Translations under genes and position numbers: made by a program | Origin: Thermococcus barophilus MP | GTDB lineage: Archaea > Methanobacteriota_B > Thermococci > Thermococcales > Thermococcaceae | Length of the DNA stretch: 54,159 nt | Direction: 5' to 3' | Assembly: GCF_000151105.2 (NCBI RefSeq) | Contig: NC_015471.1 | Coordinates: 1-54,159, forward strand | The notes under the pieces: model-generated | What the model was told of the DNA's origin: nothing | Seen by the model: only the letters and a program-made list of their open reading frames with translations | Database searches by the model: none | In this document: one piece after another, positions 33,616-43,414 of the stretch | Numbering within the stretch: the first letter of the stretch is position 1 | Layout: each line of letters begins with the position of its first letter

Positions 33616-34521
33616 TTGTATTTTGGGGTGGATGTTGGTAAGTGTCCAAGTTGTGGTTCCTCCAAGCTGATTTACGACTATGAGCGTGGGGAAATCTTCT
33701 GTGCAGTTTGCGGAAGCATTGTAACGCAGGATATTGTTGACCTCAGGCAGGAATGGCGTGCTTTTGATGCTTCTCAGAGGGAAAAGCGTTCAAGAACTGG
33801 CGCACCTGAGAGCATTCTGCTCCACGATAAAGGTTTATCCACAGACATCGGGAGCGACAGGAATATTACCGGCTTGATGAGAGAAAAGATGTACCGTTTG
33901 AGAAAGTGGCAGTCTCGCTTGAGAGTCAGTGATGCCGCCGAGCGTAATCTCGCCTTCGCTCTCAGCGAGCTTGACAGAATTGCCTCACAACTCAAGCTTC
34001 CAAGACACGTTGAAGAAGAGGCAGCTCGTCTTTACAGGGAGGCTATTAGGAAAGGTTTAATTAGGGGGCGTTCGATTGAGAGTGTCATCGCTGCCTGCGT
34101 TTATGCCGCTTGTAGGCTCTTAAAGATTCCGAGGACGCTTGATGAGATTGCTGACATTGCAAGAGTTGACAAGAAAGAAATTGCGAGAAGTTTTAGATTC
34201 ATTGCCAGAAACCTCAACCTGACTCCAAAGAAGCTTTTTGTTAAGCCAACTGATTATGTGAATAAATTTGCTGACGAGCTTGGCTTAAGTGAAAAAGTAA
34301 GAAGAAGGGCAATTGAGCTTTTGGAAGAGGCTTATAATAGAGGATTAACGAGTGGCAAAAGTCCAGCTGGATTAGTTGCTGCCGCATTGTACATTGCTTC
34401 TCTGCTTGAAGGTGAGAAGAGAACCCAGAGGGAAGTTGCTGAAGTTGCAAGGGTTACTGAAGTAACCGTTAGAAACAGATACAAAGAATTAGTAGAAAAG
34501 CTTGGGTTGAGCATTGTTTAA
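33616..34521 (+). CDS. tfb: Transcription initiation factor B (TFB paralogue)
   Basis: 301 residues. Zinc ribbon CPSCGS...CAVCGS at about 10-33, B-finger EWRAFDASQREKRSRTGAPES, then two cyclin-like repeats (SAFALSELDRI-like, and TSGKSPAGLVAAALYIASLL) and the C-terminal helix-turn-helix TQREVAEVARVTEVTVRNRY. It recruits RNA polymerase to TBP-bound promoters. TTG start with GGGGGTGG upstream. The core is nearly the same as the housekeeping Thermococcales TFB as I remember it, whereas the first 50 residues differ, so this appears to be an element-linked second copy. Confidence 0.92.
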   Translation: MYFGVDVGKCPSCGSSKLIYDYERGEIFCAVCGSIVTQDIVDLRQEWRAFDASQREKRSRTGAPESILLHDKGLSTDIGSDRNITGLMREKMYRLRKWQSRLRVSDAAERNLAFALSELDRIASQLKLPRHVEEEAARLYREAIRKGLIRGRSIESVIAACVYAACRLLKIPRTLDEIADIARVDKKEIARSFRFIARNLNLTPKKLFVKPTDYVNKFADELGLSEKVRRRAIELLEEAYNRGLTSGKSPAGLVAAALYIASLLEGEKRTQREVAEVARVTEVTVRNRYKELVEKLGLSIV

Positions 34522-34702
34522 GTGTTTCTTATTCCTTGTTATTTAGGTTCAGCAAGGTACTGGCTCTGAGATAAGGTAACAACATAAATATTTATCCTCT
34601 ACACTCTTGGAAATTTGTATTGGGTCGTATGAGTGCATTCCTTTCTATTCATAGATTTTTTAGAAGCTCATATAAAATTGGGTCTTTGAAATAGTTACCT
34701 CA

Positions 34703-36637
34703 TTATTGTCTTTTTCTCAAATTTCCAATTAGTATCACCCCAATCACTGAGATAATCCATGAAAAGGCATAGATAAGTGAATCAGGCTTCGTCACTCTGA
34801 TTATAACAAAGTCACAGGTTTCTTTTACCTCATTTAGAACGCATACCTGCACACTATACTCCCCCTCTCTCCTGTCAGTTTTTATTTTAATTTCAATTTC
34901 TTGCGTTTCCCCGGGCTCGAGAGCAAAGTTTGATTGTGATACTTCATATGACCAGCCTTCGGGGACTTCAGCAACCAGAGATAGGTTTTCCAGTTTTGTA
35001 TTCCCCGCATTTCGCACTTTCACTGGAATTGTTATTTTATCTTGAGTCTCATAATAGTAGGAATCCAGAATTATCTTAATCTTTGGATTCTCGAGAACGT
35101 GAAGTCTGAGAACTTTCTCTGTGATGTTCTCTGTAGTTAACACCCTAAATGTCAGGTTGTAAGTTCCAGAGTGCATATCTTTGGCTTTCAGCTTTAGATA
35201 CAGGACAGAAATTTCATTAGGTCCCAGCTTGAGAATTGAGAGAGCTTTCTCTGAAGTTGGGCTTTTAAGCACCCACCACCTTATGTTCTCGGGTCCAGAT
35301 AAATCAAACATTATCTCTCTTTCCTCGTAACCCAAATTTTTGAGAATAAACTTTACAGTAGTGTATTCCTCATTCAGCTCTACATCTAATGTTTCAAAGG
35401 ACAATTCGACCTTCGAAGGTTCTTTTTCCAAGATGACATCGAGCTCTCTGTTCTCAGCGAGGCTAAGGCTCAAATTGATAGTTTTGTTTCTGTATCCTTT
35501 GGCAGCTAATGTCATTGTATAGGTCCCGGGATTTAGTTCAAACTCAACTCTTCCTTCTGAGTCTCCAATTTTTGTTAGATTCCCAAATTTCACGATTGGA
35601 TATTTGATTGGGACTAAGTCCTCATTGAAGACTCGTATTTTTACACTTATATGTTGGGTTCTACACTCACCGAGAAAGCTGACATTGAATTGATATCTAT
35701 TTCCGTTGATAAGCACCTTGATTTTTCCTTCATTTGGGCCAGTATATGGTTTTTCAGCAACTAAGTACACAACTTTTTTCTCGTTGGGTTTCAGAAACAG
35801 AACTCTGGTCTTTTGATTTTCACTATCATAAAAATCGACATTCCAGTTTTGTGGCTTCTCGAGTACTCTAAATATCGCAAAAGTTTCTTCTCCATAGTTT
35901 TCTACAATAATTGGAAACTCAGCCCTTTCATCGCATGAAACCCGAAGTTGTGAATAGGGGATTGTGATTGTTGTATTCTCTTTATGCTCTTTGTCGGGAA
36001 ATTCTATTTTGATCTCTCCTACAAAGCTGTTTATTCTGAACCTAACCTTGTCAGTTCTTGCGTTAGCAGGGATATCAACTATTAAATACAGCCTGATATT
36101 TTTCTCTGGTCCAAGAAGTAGCTGTTTGAGTGAGTAAGCCCTTTCAGAAGTTTCAAAGTGAGCTTTCCAAGTATTGGGCACATCTACCAGGTCAAATGTT
36201 AAGGTTAGGTTGTCCATTGTGGGATTCTCTATTTCAATTGGTAATTTTAGTGTAGTTCTTGGAGTAGCTTCTACAACAAGTGGTTGGTATCTAACCCTGA
36301 ATTTCTCAGCCCTTTGAACTTTCTGAACTTTTGTATCTGGACCATAGATAAGAACATGTAGCCTTTCATTTGCCCACTTGCCGATGATAAGAGTGAAATT
36401 TCCAAATTCAATTTGCTTCCCGAATATTGCCTTTCCAAACCACACTATTTGGGTTTTGTTTGTAACCATCAAGTATGGTTCTCCAGAAAGGCTGAGCTGA
36501 AGCTGTATTGTAAAATTACCCACTCCTATGGCGTCATAGGTGGTTAGGTGTCCATTAAAGATGGGCTCTCCTTGTAGGGCTTGTAAAGAAGGGAGAGCTG
36601 ATAAAAATATTAAGAATATGAGGATACCTCTTTTCAC
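34703..36637 (-). CDS. Secreted membrane-anchored protein with NEW3/Ig-like repeats
   Basis: 644 residues. Signal peptide (about 1-20, cleaved near LQALQG), an ectodomain of repeated beta-sandwich units with many N-glycosylation sequons (NFT, NLT, NTT), a carboxypeptidase-regulatory-like segment (GRVEFELNPGTYTMTLAAKGY) near 365, a NPCBM/NEW3-like unit near 530-610 (VRNAGNTKLENLSLVAEVP), and a C-terminal membrane helix before NLRKRQ. Probably a cell-surface or virion-spike-like protein. Overlaps the upstream gene by 4 bp. Confidence 0.82.
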   Translation of the reverse strand: MKRGILIFLIFLSALPSLQALQGEPIFNGHLTTYDAIGVGNFTIQLQLSLSGEPYLMVTNKTQIVWFGKAIFGKQIEFGNFTLIIGKWANERLHVLIYGPDTKVQKVQRAEKFRVRYQPLVVEATPRTTLKLPIEIENPTMDNLTLTFDLVDVPNTWKAHFETSERAYSLKQLLLGPEKNIRLYLIVDIPANARTDKVRFRINSFVGEIKIEFPDKEHKENTTITIPYSQLRVSCDERAEFPIIVENYGEETFAIFRVLEKPQNWNVDFYDSENQKTRVLFLKPNEKKVVYLVAEKPYTGPNEGKIKVLINGNRYQFNVSFLGECRTQHISVKIRVFNEDLVPIKYPIVKFGNLTKIGDSEGRVEFELNPGTYTMTLAAKGYRNKTINLSLSLAENRELDVILEKEPSKVELSFETLDVELNEEYTTVKFILKNLGYEEREIMFDLSGPENIRWWVLKSPTSEKALSILKLGPNEISVLYLKLKAKDMHSGTYNLTFRVLTTENITEKVLRLHVLENPKIKIILDSYYYETQDKITIPVKVRNAGNTKLENLSLVAEVPEGWSYEVSQSNFALEPGETQEIEIKIKTDRREGEYSVQVCVLNEVKETCDFVIIRVTKPDSLIYAFSWIISVIGVILIGNLRKRQ

Positions 36638-37563
36638 TTAAGAGCCCCCTTGTACTTGTAAATCTTTACTTCAGCCCCAGGGTTCTCTTTGAGAATTTCA
36701 TTCAAGTCTACATCCTTGATGTATCTCGGCACTTTATTTGTTAGAACAACATCAAAGGGGCTCAACTGAAGCTTTTGATTCATAACGTCCCTTAAAGGGA
36801 GTATTTTTGTGTAATAGGGCCCTCTCGTCTTCATCCAATAAACTTTGGGAACCCTGTTCTCTGTAACCTCAAAGTATCCCCTTGGTGTTGCAAGATAAAA
36901 TCTCTCATAACCAGCTCCAATGATTTCCCCCTCCAAATCATAGCAAAAGCCTTCACAGTATGTGAGCTTTACAAAAACCCGATAAGCCTCACCCTCACGG
37001 CAGCCTTTTTCAAGATAAAGATTCCTTGCACCAACAAAAGTTGGCATGGCTGATCTGAAAACAGAACGCCAGCCGATGTAGTAGATGCCAACTGTCGAGA
37101 CAGCCAAGAATGAGAATATAATGAAGACCACAAGCTCCTGCCTTGAGTTTGTCTTCACCGTGAGCCTCTGTGGAATAAAGTAAACTGGTCGTGAATTTGG
37201 CCAGAAGAGCATTACTCCTGTCTTGGTCATCCCATCTGCTATAAGATGACTTAGTGTTCCCATAGAAAAAGCCACAGCATACGTTAGTTCTCCTACTGGA
37301 TATGCAATTGCCAATGATAAACACGTTCCTCCCAGCCAGAACCAGAGGCTGTGTGTGATCGTTCTGTGTCCATAACGTTTGTTAATCCATTTTGAAAGGG
37401 GTAGGAATAACATCCCTATACTGCTGGTTGGATTATCAATGTCAGGAACCAAAGCCCCAAATGCCACTATTGCGAGGATGCCTCTTGTTATTGGAAGATT
37501 GAAGATAGAAGCTGTTGCTCCATAAAAGAATATTGAAAAGACAATGTGGGTAAGCCCCATCAT
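36634..37563 (-). CDS. YdjM/DUF457-like membrane metal-dependent hydrolase
   Basis: 309 residues. GLTHIVFSIF, LVPDIDNPTSS, GHRTITHSLWFW and SHLIADGMTKTGVMLFWP are the conserved His/Asp motifs of the YdjM membrane hydrolase family, with four to five membrane helices in the first 180 residues and a soluble tail. Role unknown. Overlaps the next gene by 4 bp; operon with the ATPase upstream. Confidence 0.85.
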   Translation of the reverse strand: MMGLTHIVFSIFFYGATASIFNLPITRGILAIVAFGALVPDIDNPTSSIGMLFLPLSKWINKRYGHRTITHSLWFWLGGTCLSLAIAYPVGELTYAVAFSMGTLSHLIADGMTKTGVMLFWPNSRPVYFIPQRLTVKTNSRQELVVFIIFSFLAVSTVGIYYIGWRSVFRSAMPTFVGARNLYLEKGCREGEAYRVFVKLTYCEGFCYDLEGEIIGAGYERFYLATPRGYFEVTENRVPKVYWMKTRGPYYTKILPLRDVMNQKLQLSPFDVVLTNKVPRYIKDVDLNEILKENPGAEVKIYKYKGALK

Positions 37564-37628
37564 GATTTTGCACCACTTTTTGTTTGTGTGTTTTTATTCG
37601 CCCTCCGAATATACCCGAATTTTGCACA

Positions 37629-38486
37629 TCAGTCGTTTCTCACGGGATACACCACCAAGCTCTTGAATGCAAAGTAAAGCATCATTGAGATAAAGCTGCC
37701 AAAGCTGTAGAGCTCCTTGTCTCCTGTGCCCCTTGAAATGTACTTGAAAGCGACAAGGCTGAAAGCTAAAATCACAAGTATTGGAAAAAGATTAATAGGC
37801 TTGTCCTGAATTGCTCCGTGTTCATTCTCCCTCAGCTCTTCACCTTTTTTCAGAGCTTCAAGCTGGCTCTTAATGCAGAGAGCATTTCTGTTGCAGTTCT
37901 TCAAAATCCGCTCTTTCATTTGTTTGCTCAATGAAAGTCCAAGCCTTGACGACTCCTCTTCGATAAATTTCTTTGCTTCTTCTTCAGTGAAGGGCTCCAT
38001 TTCAATGGTCTTAAGTTCCCATACGAGCCTTTTCATCTCGGGCTTCTTGTAGAGCTTGTCCACATACTCGTCATTGGCAACGCAGAGAAGTTTTACTTTC
38101 TTAGTTCCCTCTATAAGAAGTCGAAACGCTGTCGCTGAAGTTGTGGTGATTGTGTGAAAATCATCGAGGATTATGACCATTGAGAATTCTCTCCTATTCA
38201 GTTCGTTGGCAATATATTGAGCCAGCTGTGGTATGCTCCCCCTCTTATAGCTCTTCCACTTTTCGTTGGCTTCTCCATCTTCAAGAACCATTTTCAGAAT
38301 CTCAAGGAGAATTGCCTTTGGAGGCTTCGGCTGGGGGAAGTAAAGCCATATTTGAGATGCTCTGTCATTCTCTTGGAGCAGTTCATTGACAAGATAAGTT
38401 TTGCCGACTCCATGCTGACCCCTTAGCAGGATATGGTTCCCCTTATTGAGTTCCTTTAAAATCTCTTGTTTGAGTTCTTCCCTCAT
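37629..38486 (-). CDS. AAA ATPase with C-terminal membrane helices
   Basis: 285 residues. Walker A LRGQHGVGKTYL near 21-32, Walker B MVIILDDFH near 104, sensor 1 LLCVAND near 135. Two membrane helices at about 232-248 and 258-277. A membrane-tethered AAA protein among secreted proteins suggests a DNA- or protein-moving role, as in integrated Thermococcales plasmids; this is inferred. It starts 20 bp after the coiled-coil protease-like gene. Confidence 0.82.
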   Translation of the reverse strand: MREELKQEILKELNKGNHILLRGQHGVGKTYLVNELLQENDRASQIWLYFPQPKPPKAILLEILKMVLEDGEANEKWKSYKRGSIPQLAQYIANELNRREFSMVIILDDFHTITTTSATAFRLLIEGTKKVKLLCVANDEYVDKLYKKPEMKRLVWELKTIEMEPFTEEEAKKFIEEESSRLGLSLSKQMKERILKNCNRNALCIKSQLEALKKGEELRENEHGAIQDKPINLFPILVILAFSLVAFKYISRGTGDKELYSFGSFISMMLYFAFKSLVVYPVRND

Positions 38487-38506
38487 TTTGAACCCTCTTT
38501 AAGAGC

Positions 38507-39349
38507 TTATAAGAAAACGTACTCAATTTCACGGTAATATTCTGGCAGTGTTTCGTTAAATGGAAAAATTGATCCAGTTTGCGGCTCTATAATGTAAACG
38601 CTAAGCTGGTTTGTGCTGTTTATCTTAAAGATTATAATGTTAAAAACATGATTTTTAGAATACGCAACGCCCAGTGCCAGGAGAGAATAGTGGGTTTTGC
38701 TCTCCGAGTAGAGCCTCCATGCAAAGTCATCACAATCATTAAGCTCGGCTTTGTATTCAAGCTCAGGGATCTTGGTCCAGTTTATGAATATCTCAAGTTT
38801 GTCTATGTTTTCTATTGGCGGAGTTATGTACACAATGTCGCTCGTAATGATTTTTGCCTTGGGAAAAATTTCCTTTAGCTTTTCTTTGATATCAAGGTTT
38901 GTAAAAGCAGTACCGTTTTTGTAAATATCTTTTTCCTCAATAGGTAGCGTTTGATTCTTGTTATTGCTTATTTTTCTGAGGACTAAGTTAGTATTCTCAT
39001 TTGTATGCTCGATTATTTGTTCAAGCTCCATGAGTTTAAACTCGGTTCTTTGAGCTGTAGTGTTGATTACGTGTTCAAGCTCTCTGAGGGTCTGATTGAA
39101 TTTATGTAATTGGGCATGGAGAGATTGGATTTCTTTTTGTTGTTGCAGGATTATTTGATTAAGACTTTCTTGGCTTGATTTTAGTGTCTGCATCTGGGTG
39201 ATGCTTTTGTTTATGTCCTTGTGTATATCGTCTAACTGCTGAAGAAGTGGCATAAGAATTGTTTCTTGGGTGGTGTCGTGGGGTGTGACTTGAGAAACAA
39301 CAAGGAGAGTAGCAAATACGATGGCTCCTATTCCAATGTGCCATTTCAT
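38507..39349 (-). CDS. Secreted coiled-coil protein with thiol-protease-like end
   Basis: 280 residues. Signal peptide/anchor at 1-20, a long coiled coil (about 30-130, many Gln/Leu heptads), then a domain with ELNDCDDFAWRLY, KNHVFNIIIF and YIIEPQTGSIF: a Cys-His-Glu/Asn order as in transglutaminase-like cysteine proteases. It may cut or cross-link cell-wall or host proteins. Promoter at 39450-39457 (TTTATAAA on either strand) after the previous gene; the 5' leader has two GATAGT repeats. Confidence 0.75.
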   Translation of the reverse strand: MKWHIGIGAIVFATLLVVSQVTPHDTTQETILMPLLQQLDDIHKDINKSITQMQTLKSSQESLNQIILQQQKEIQSLHAQLHKFNQTLRELEHVINTTAQRTEFKLMELEQIIEHTNENTNLVLRKISNNKNQTLPIEEKDIYKNGTAFTNLDIKEKLKEIFPKAKIITSDIVYITPPIENIDKLEIFINWTKIPELEYKAELNDCDDFAWRLYSESKTHYSLLALGVAYSKNHVFNIIIFKINSTNQLSVYIIEPQTGSIFPFNETLPEYYREIEYVFL

Positions 39350-39474
39350 TTTATCCTCTCCTGGTTGTTTTCATACAAATTATGGTGGTAAAAACAATAA
39401 AAAATTTTCGATAGTCGATAGTAATCATGATTTTGACAATAGTAATAAATTTATAAATGAGCAAAAGAGAAAGT

Positions 39475-40071
39475 TCAAAGAGAAACTATAAACTTGATGA
39501 TATCGCCGTCGGGAGTATAAAGATATCCTGCATGAGGTCTATTTCCATCAACTCTGATTTCCCCCAAATCCGTGGATACCATGAATGTCTTCTTACCTAT
39601 CTTTTTGAGCCCTAAAATCCTTACTGGAGAATTCTGGAGATGCTCATAATATGCTTTAACAGCTATAATAGCAAAATCCCCAGTAGTGGAGGGTTCTTCA
39701 TTTACTTTGACTCTATATGTTGGGTTAAACATCGGATTCTTTATCTGTTCAATTCCTCTGATATGGAACTCCTGGATTTTTTCTTCAGGAGATTGTTTTT
39801 GAAGTGGTGGCTTGTAGACCTTTGGTCTTCTGGATGTGGCTTTATAATGATAAAACAGCAGGACTCCAGACAGCAATAACTCTTTTTCATCTTGTACCAA
39901 CTTAGATAGAGCATTGGCAAGTACATCTGGGTCTTCATTTCTGGATAAAGCATTTTTGATTAGTCTTTCTAACTCGTCAATCTTTTCAAATGGCGGAGAA
40001 CCTCTGTAAAGGTACTTTATCAGGCTGTCCTTTATTTTTGAGTCTACTAATAGAATTTTCTCCGTTTTCAT
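39475..40071 (-). CDS. Hypothetical protein
   Basis: 198 residues, unknown. Helical start (KDSLIKYLYRGSPP, then NALSRNEDPDVLANAL) and a beta C-terminal part (VRILGLKKIGKKTFMVSTD). The start at 40071 has AGGTG five bases upstream. It lies in the same direction as the secreted cluster. Confidence 0.72.
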   Translation of the reverse strand: MKTEKILLVDSKIKDSLIKYLYRGSPPFEKIDELERLIKNALSRNEDPDVLANALSKLVQDEKELLLSGVLLFYHYKATSRRPKVYKPPLQKQSPEEKIQEFHIRGIEQIKNPMFNPTYRVKVNEEPSTTGDFAIIAVKAYYEHLQNSPVRILGLKKIGKKTFMVSTDLGEIRVDGNRPHAGYLYTPDGDIIKFIVSL

Positions 40072-40133
40072 GTTAGCACCTATTTTTAGTATTTTACCAT
40101 TAATAGTTTTAAGCTTTTTGATTAGAGTGATAA

Positions 40134-41132
40134 TTAATTTTTGGTTATTCTTTTTAACCAAATTACCAGTAGAAAACTACCTACAAGGATTATCCCAATT
40201 AAATTGATATCTCGTGAAACTCCCTTTTCGGTGTTCTCCGAAATGTAGATCTCTCCAGAAATAGCAACTGTCTTAGTTCTAATTAAACTTGGTACAAATA
40301 TCCTTGCTACTTGCAACCAGGAGGAATCAGATTTGATTTCTTTGAGTGTGATTCTATTTTCATTTTGGATTTTACTAACTGTGATCTTCTTACTGGAAGA
40401 GTCAAAGCCAATGTAAAACGTCTGCGTTGACGACAGATTTGGGTTTAGTGTTACTCTATGTTCTCTTCCTCCTTCACCTTTAAGGTATACAGTCACAGGA
40501 GTAGAGGCATCAATCCTAAGGAGCAACTGTTTAAATGTCACTGGCTCAGGGAGCAGCAGATATCCGTTGGGTATTTCTTTGATTACAAAGTCGGTTTCTC
40601 GGCTTTGAGTATAGATGTAGAATTTTATATCTTCGATTTTGGTTTTGGAGCCCTCTGGTAGAAATGCGCTTATAACAATGTTACCCTCCAAAAACTTCTC
40701 TTTCCTCCAGTTCTCTACATAAAGGGCAGTGTGGTACAAGGAAGAGTTCATTAGGTATGTTGAGGCTATGTATTCTCCATTGCCAAGTGGATAAATATCA
40801 AAACTCATTCCGACTCCGAATTTGTCTGAACTACCTTGTTTCTTGATTAAAAACAGATTAAAGTCTTGTGCTAAGTTTTCTCCTAAATTCGAGAATCGAA
40901 GTGTTATCCCTATAATTTGGGCTTCTTCCGATAAAGTGAAGTTGCGTCTTATTGAAACGATGTTATTGTCTCCACTGATTGTTTCGTTTATGGGGATGGT
41001 ATAGACATCAATAAAATTCTGCGGACGGATTATTGCTTTGTATCTCCAGCCATACTGGTAATATGCTCCACTGCTATTTAACGGCAGTATCAAAAAGAGC
41101 AAAAACAAACTGATGAGAACATTTCTTTTCAT
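40134..41132 (-). CDS. Secreted membrane-anchored protein
   Basis: 332 residues. Signal peptide 1-22 (LISLFLLFLILPLNSSGA), beta-rich ectodomain with sequons, a C-terminal membrane helix (GIILVGSFLLVIW) and a short basic tail. No family recognised. It starts 6 bp after the PLD gene stop, so the two are co-transcribed. Confidence 0.78.
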   Translation of the reverse strand: MKRNVLISLFLLFLILPLNSSGAYYQYGWRYKAIIRPQNFIDVYTIPINETISGDNNIVSIRRNFTLSEEAQIIGITLRFSNLGENLAQDFNLFLIKKQGSSDKFGVGMSFDIYPLGNGEYIASTYLMNSSLYHTALYVENWRKEKFLEGNIVISAFLPEGSKTKIEDIKFYIYTQSRETDFVIKEIPNGYLLLPEPVTFKQLLLRIDASTPVTVYLKGEGGREHRVTLNPNLSSTQTFYIGFDSSSKKITVSKIQNENRITLKEIKSDSSWLQVARIFVPSLIRTKTVAISGEIYISENTEKGVSRDINLIGIILVGSFLLVIWLKRITKN

Positions 41133-41138
41133 TGGAAA

Positions 41139-42062
41139 TCACCGTATTGAATAGAAATAACTGATAAGCTCTTTTGCGAAATCTTCTGAATAAACTAAGA
41201 CGCTAACTTCGTGGTTGTAGTAGAGAGCACTTTCGGTCCAGTTGTGGCTACCTATCAGCACGACTTTTCCATCAATTATCAAGATTTTTGCATGTGTTGT
41301 TTTTGAAGGAGAGTCAAAGCGGACGTCAATTCCATATTTGGCCAAGTATTCTTTTGTAGCTTCGTTTACATTTGGATAGTTGTCTAAAATTACATGGACG
41401 TCAACACCTCTTTGCTTGGCTTTTATGAGGGCATTTATCAGGTCATTGGCCCAGTCAAACGAATCCCCAGCATCATATTTGGCAACATACATTATAAGGT
41501 AGATGCTTTCATTGGCTTGATTAATAAGAATAAGGGCTTTATGGTAATACTCTTGGTCTATTAGGAGATAAGTTTTAGTTGATTCTTGATTTTGAAGCTG
41601 TGATAGTTGAGATTTGCATGAAAGATAGCTCCGGTTTAGCTTAGTTAAGTTTGCAGAACAGCTTTTGTAGAGTTTTTCATAATATGTCTTCTCTTTGAAG
41701 AACTTAACAGTCATATTTACAGATTTTTGAAGGCTTTGGTTCATTATCTGGAGCTGGACTGTCAAATTTCTAATCTTTAATTCGAGTTCTTTATTGAGCT
41801 TGGTGAGATTATCATAGGCTTCTTTTGTGAGATTGTATTTTCTCTCCAGCTCGAGATATTTGGATTTCCAGTATTGGAGTTCTTTTGAATAATTGTCGTT
41901 ATGAGTTTGAGTTATTGTTTGTTGTGTTTCTCGGGGACTCACTGTAGGAGTTGAGACAGAACTTGTAAAGGAAATAGTTTTGGTGTCTATACACCCCGAG
42001 CTTAAGAGTAGCAGTAGGAGTGGTATGACAATAACAAGACTTTTTTTCAACATTGACACCAT
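41139..42062 (-). CDS. PLD-like lipoprotein with coiled coil
   Basis: 307 residues. Lipobox LLSSGC near 24 (surface lipoprotein), a Thr/Ser-rich linker, a coiled coil (about 60-150), then a phospholipase D-type domain with the motif HAKILIIDGKVVLIGSHNWT (HxKx4Dx6GSxN) near 265. One HKD motif only, so a Nuc-type nuclease/phosphodiesterase acting as a dimer. Similar surface PLD proteins occur in Thermococcales mobile elements. First gene of this part of the cluster. Confidence 0.85.
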   Translation of the reverse strand: MVSMLKKSLVIVIPLLLLLLSSGCIDTKTISFTSSVSTPTVSPRETQQTITQTHNDNYSKELQYWKSKYLELERKYNLTKEAYDNLTKLNKELELKIRNLTVQLQIMNQSLQKSVNMTVKFFKEKTYYEKLYKSCSANLTKLNRSYLSCKSQLSQLQNQESTKTYLLIDQEYYHKALILINQANESIYLIMYVAKYDAGDSFDWANDLINALIKAKQRGVDVHVILDNYPNVNEATKEYLAKYGIDVRFDSPSKTTHAKILIIDGKVVLIGSHNWTESALYYNHEVSVLVYSEDFAKELISYFYSIR

Positions 42063-42212
42063 AGATAAATTACAAATTTGAATTAAATATCTTGTTGTTC
42101 TAAGTTTCCCACTTACCAGAGTTTTAGTGGTAGGTAAAGTTTATTAAGATGATTAAGCATAAAATAATTAATATTTGCTTGTGCTATTTTATAAAATCCA
42201 AGGGGGAGACAA

Positions 42213-42734
42213 GTGGTTAGTCTATCCCTTATTGTTGGAGGAGTTATGTTTGTTGTGGGGCTTATAATGCCCATTATTTGTTGTTCAACCAAGGAAGGAG
42301 TAAACAGATATTTCTGGGTAGGAATTTTAACAGGCTTTGGAATTTTATTTATAATGTTCAAGTATGACCTTTGGCTTGAGCACTTGTCTAAAGTTATAGT
42401 GGGGTTTATAGGATGGTTTTTCGGCGCATCCTATGGGACTGAGATTGCAAAAAACAGAATTAATTCAAAAATGAGAGAAGAGTTGCTCAAGAGTTCTAGT
42501 TCGGGAAGTAGTTCTATATACTTAACTACCCATTTGCAATCTAAACCAAAAACATCGAAAACACAGGCTAGTAGCGATGGATATACGTATGTTGGAACTA
42601 CGTCTATTGGAATGAGCAAATATGCTGTTTATCAAAATAGTCAGGGTAAAAAGAAATATATCCGAGTGGGTTTGGACTATACGAAAATGGCTGCTGCTTC
42701 AAGATTTATTAGGCGAAATATGCGCAGAAGATGA
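42213..42734 (+). CDS. Membrane protein with basic tail
   Basis: 173 residues. Three membrane helices in the first 80 residues (GGVMFVVGLIMPIICC, GILTGFGILFIMF, VIVGFIGWFFGASYG), then a Ser-rich linker and a basic C-terminal end (RFIRRNMRRR). Function unknown. GTG start with GGGGGAGA upstream; TATA TTTTATAAAATCC directly before it. Divergent from the secreted cluster. Confidence 0.72.
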   Translation: MVSLSLIVGGVMFVVGLIMPIICCSTKEGVNRYFWVGILTGFGILFIMFKYDLWLEHLSKVIVGFIGWFFGASYGTEIAKNRINSKMREELLKSSSSGSSSIYLTTHLQSKPKTSKTQASSDGYTYVGTTSIGMSKYAVYQNSQGKKKYIRVGLDYTKMAAASRFIRRNMRRR

Positions 42735-42862
42735 TATATTTTTTCAATTGTAGTTTTTGTTGTTTTTATCAGATTGTTTTTTATTTAGTAAAGAGAATAA
42801 GTCTTAGTTTCTTATGAAATCCTTGATAATAACTCTATGAACCTTTTCCTGAATAATCATTT

Positions 42863-43414
42863 TCATTCTTTGCACCTGAGTATAACATCAGCAATTCTTT
42901 TTGCAGTTGGAGTTATCAATGAAGACAATACATCCTTAATCCATTCTTCTGTGTTATACCCCTGCTTGCTGTATTCTATTGCTTGCAATAACATATCTAA
43001 CTTGTCTGCATCATGGGTTATTATGGCTTCTTTACTTTTCTTCTCTTGGTACTCATTAAATGTATCAAAAAATATTCTCTTTATAGATGTGGGTAAATTA
43101 TCTATTAAATCCTTCATAATCTCTTTCTCCAATTCCTCCTTGTTTTTGATGTATTTTTTAGCTCGGGCAGGTAAGTCTAATAATCTAACTTCTGCCAAAT
43201 CATGTAATAAACACATTAGCACAACTTTATTCATGTCGACATTTTCTAGATTAGCTAAAATTACTCCAATAATTGAAGTTCTAAACGTGTGATCTGCTAC
43301 TGATTCAGGTAATTGGATACCAGCAAATAACCAACCTGAACGAGGAATATTCTTAAGATTTCCTATTTCTAAAAGAAATTTAGCTAAATGCGTGTAATCA
43401 ATAGACTTGTCCAT
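42863..43414 (-). CDS. HD-domain phosphohydrolase (YfbR/HDDC2-like)
   Basis: 183 residues. ESVADHTFRTS (H), LLHDLAEVRLLD (HD) and HDADKLDMLLQ (D) are the metal ligands of YfbR/HDDC2-type 5'-nucleotidases. It overlaps the NACHT gene by 17 bp, and its GGAGG site lies inside that gene. Nucleotide-pool enzymes are known effectors of antiviral systems, so this pair is a candidate abortive or nucleotide-depletion module (inference). Confidence 0.85.
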   Translation of the reverse strand: MDKSIDYTHLAKFLLEIGNLKNIPRSGWLFAGIQLPESVADHTFRTSIIGVILANLENVDMNKVVLMCLLHDLAEVRLLDLPARAKKYIKNKEELEKEIMKDLIDNLPTSIKRIFFDTFNEYQEKKSKEAIITHDADKLDMLLQAIEYSKQGYNTEEWIKDVLSSLITPTAKRIADVILRCKE

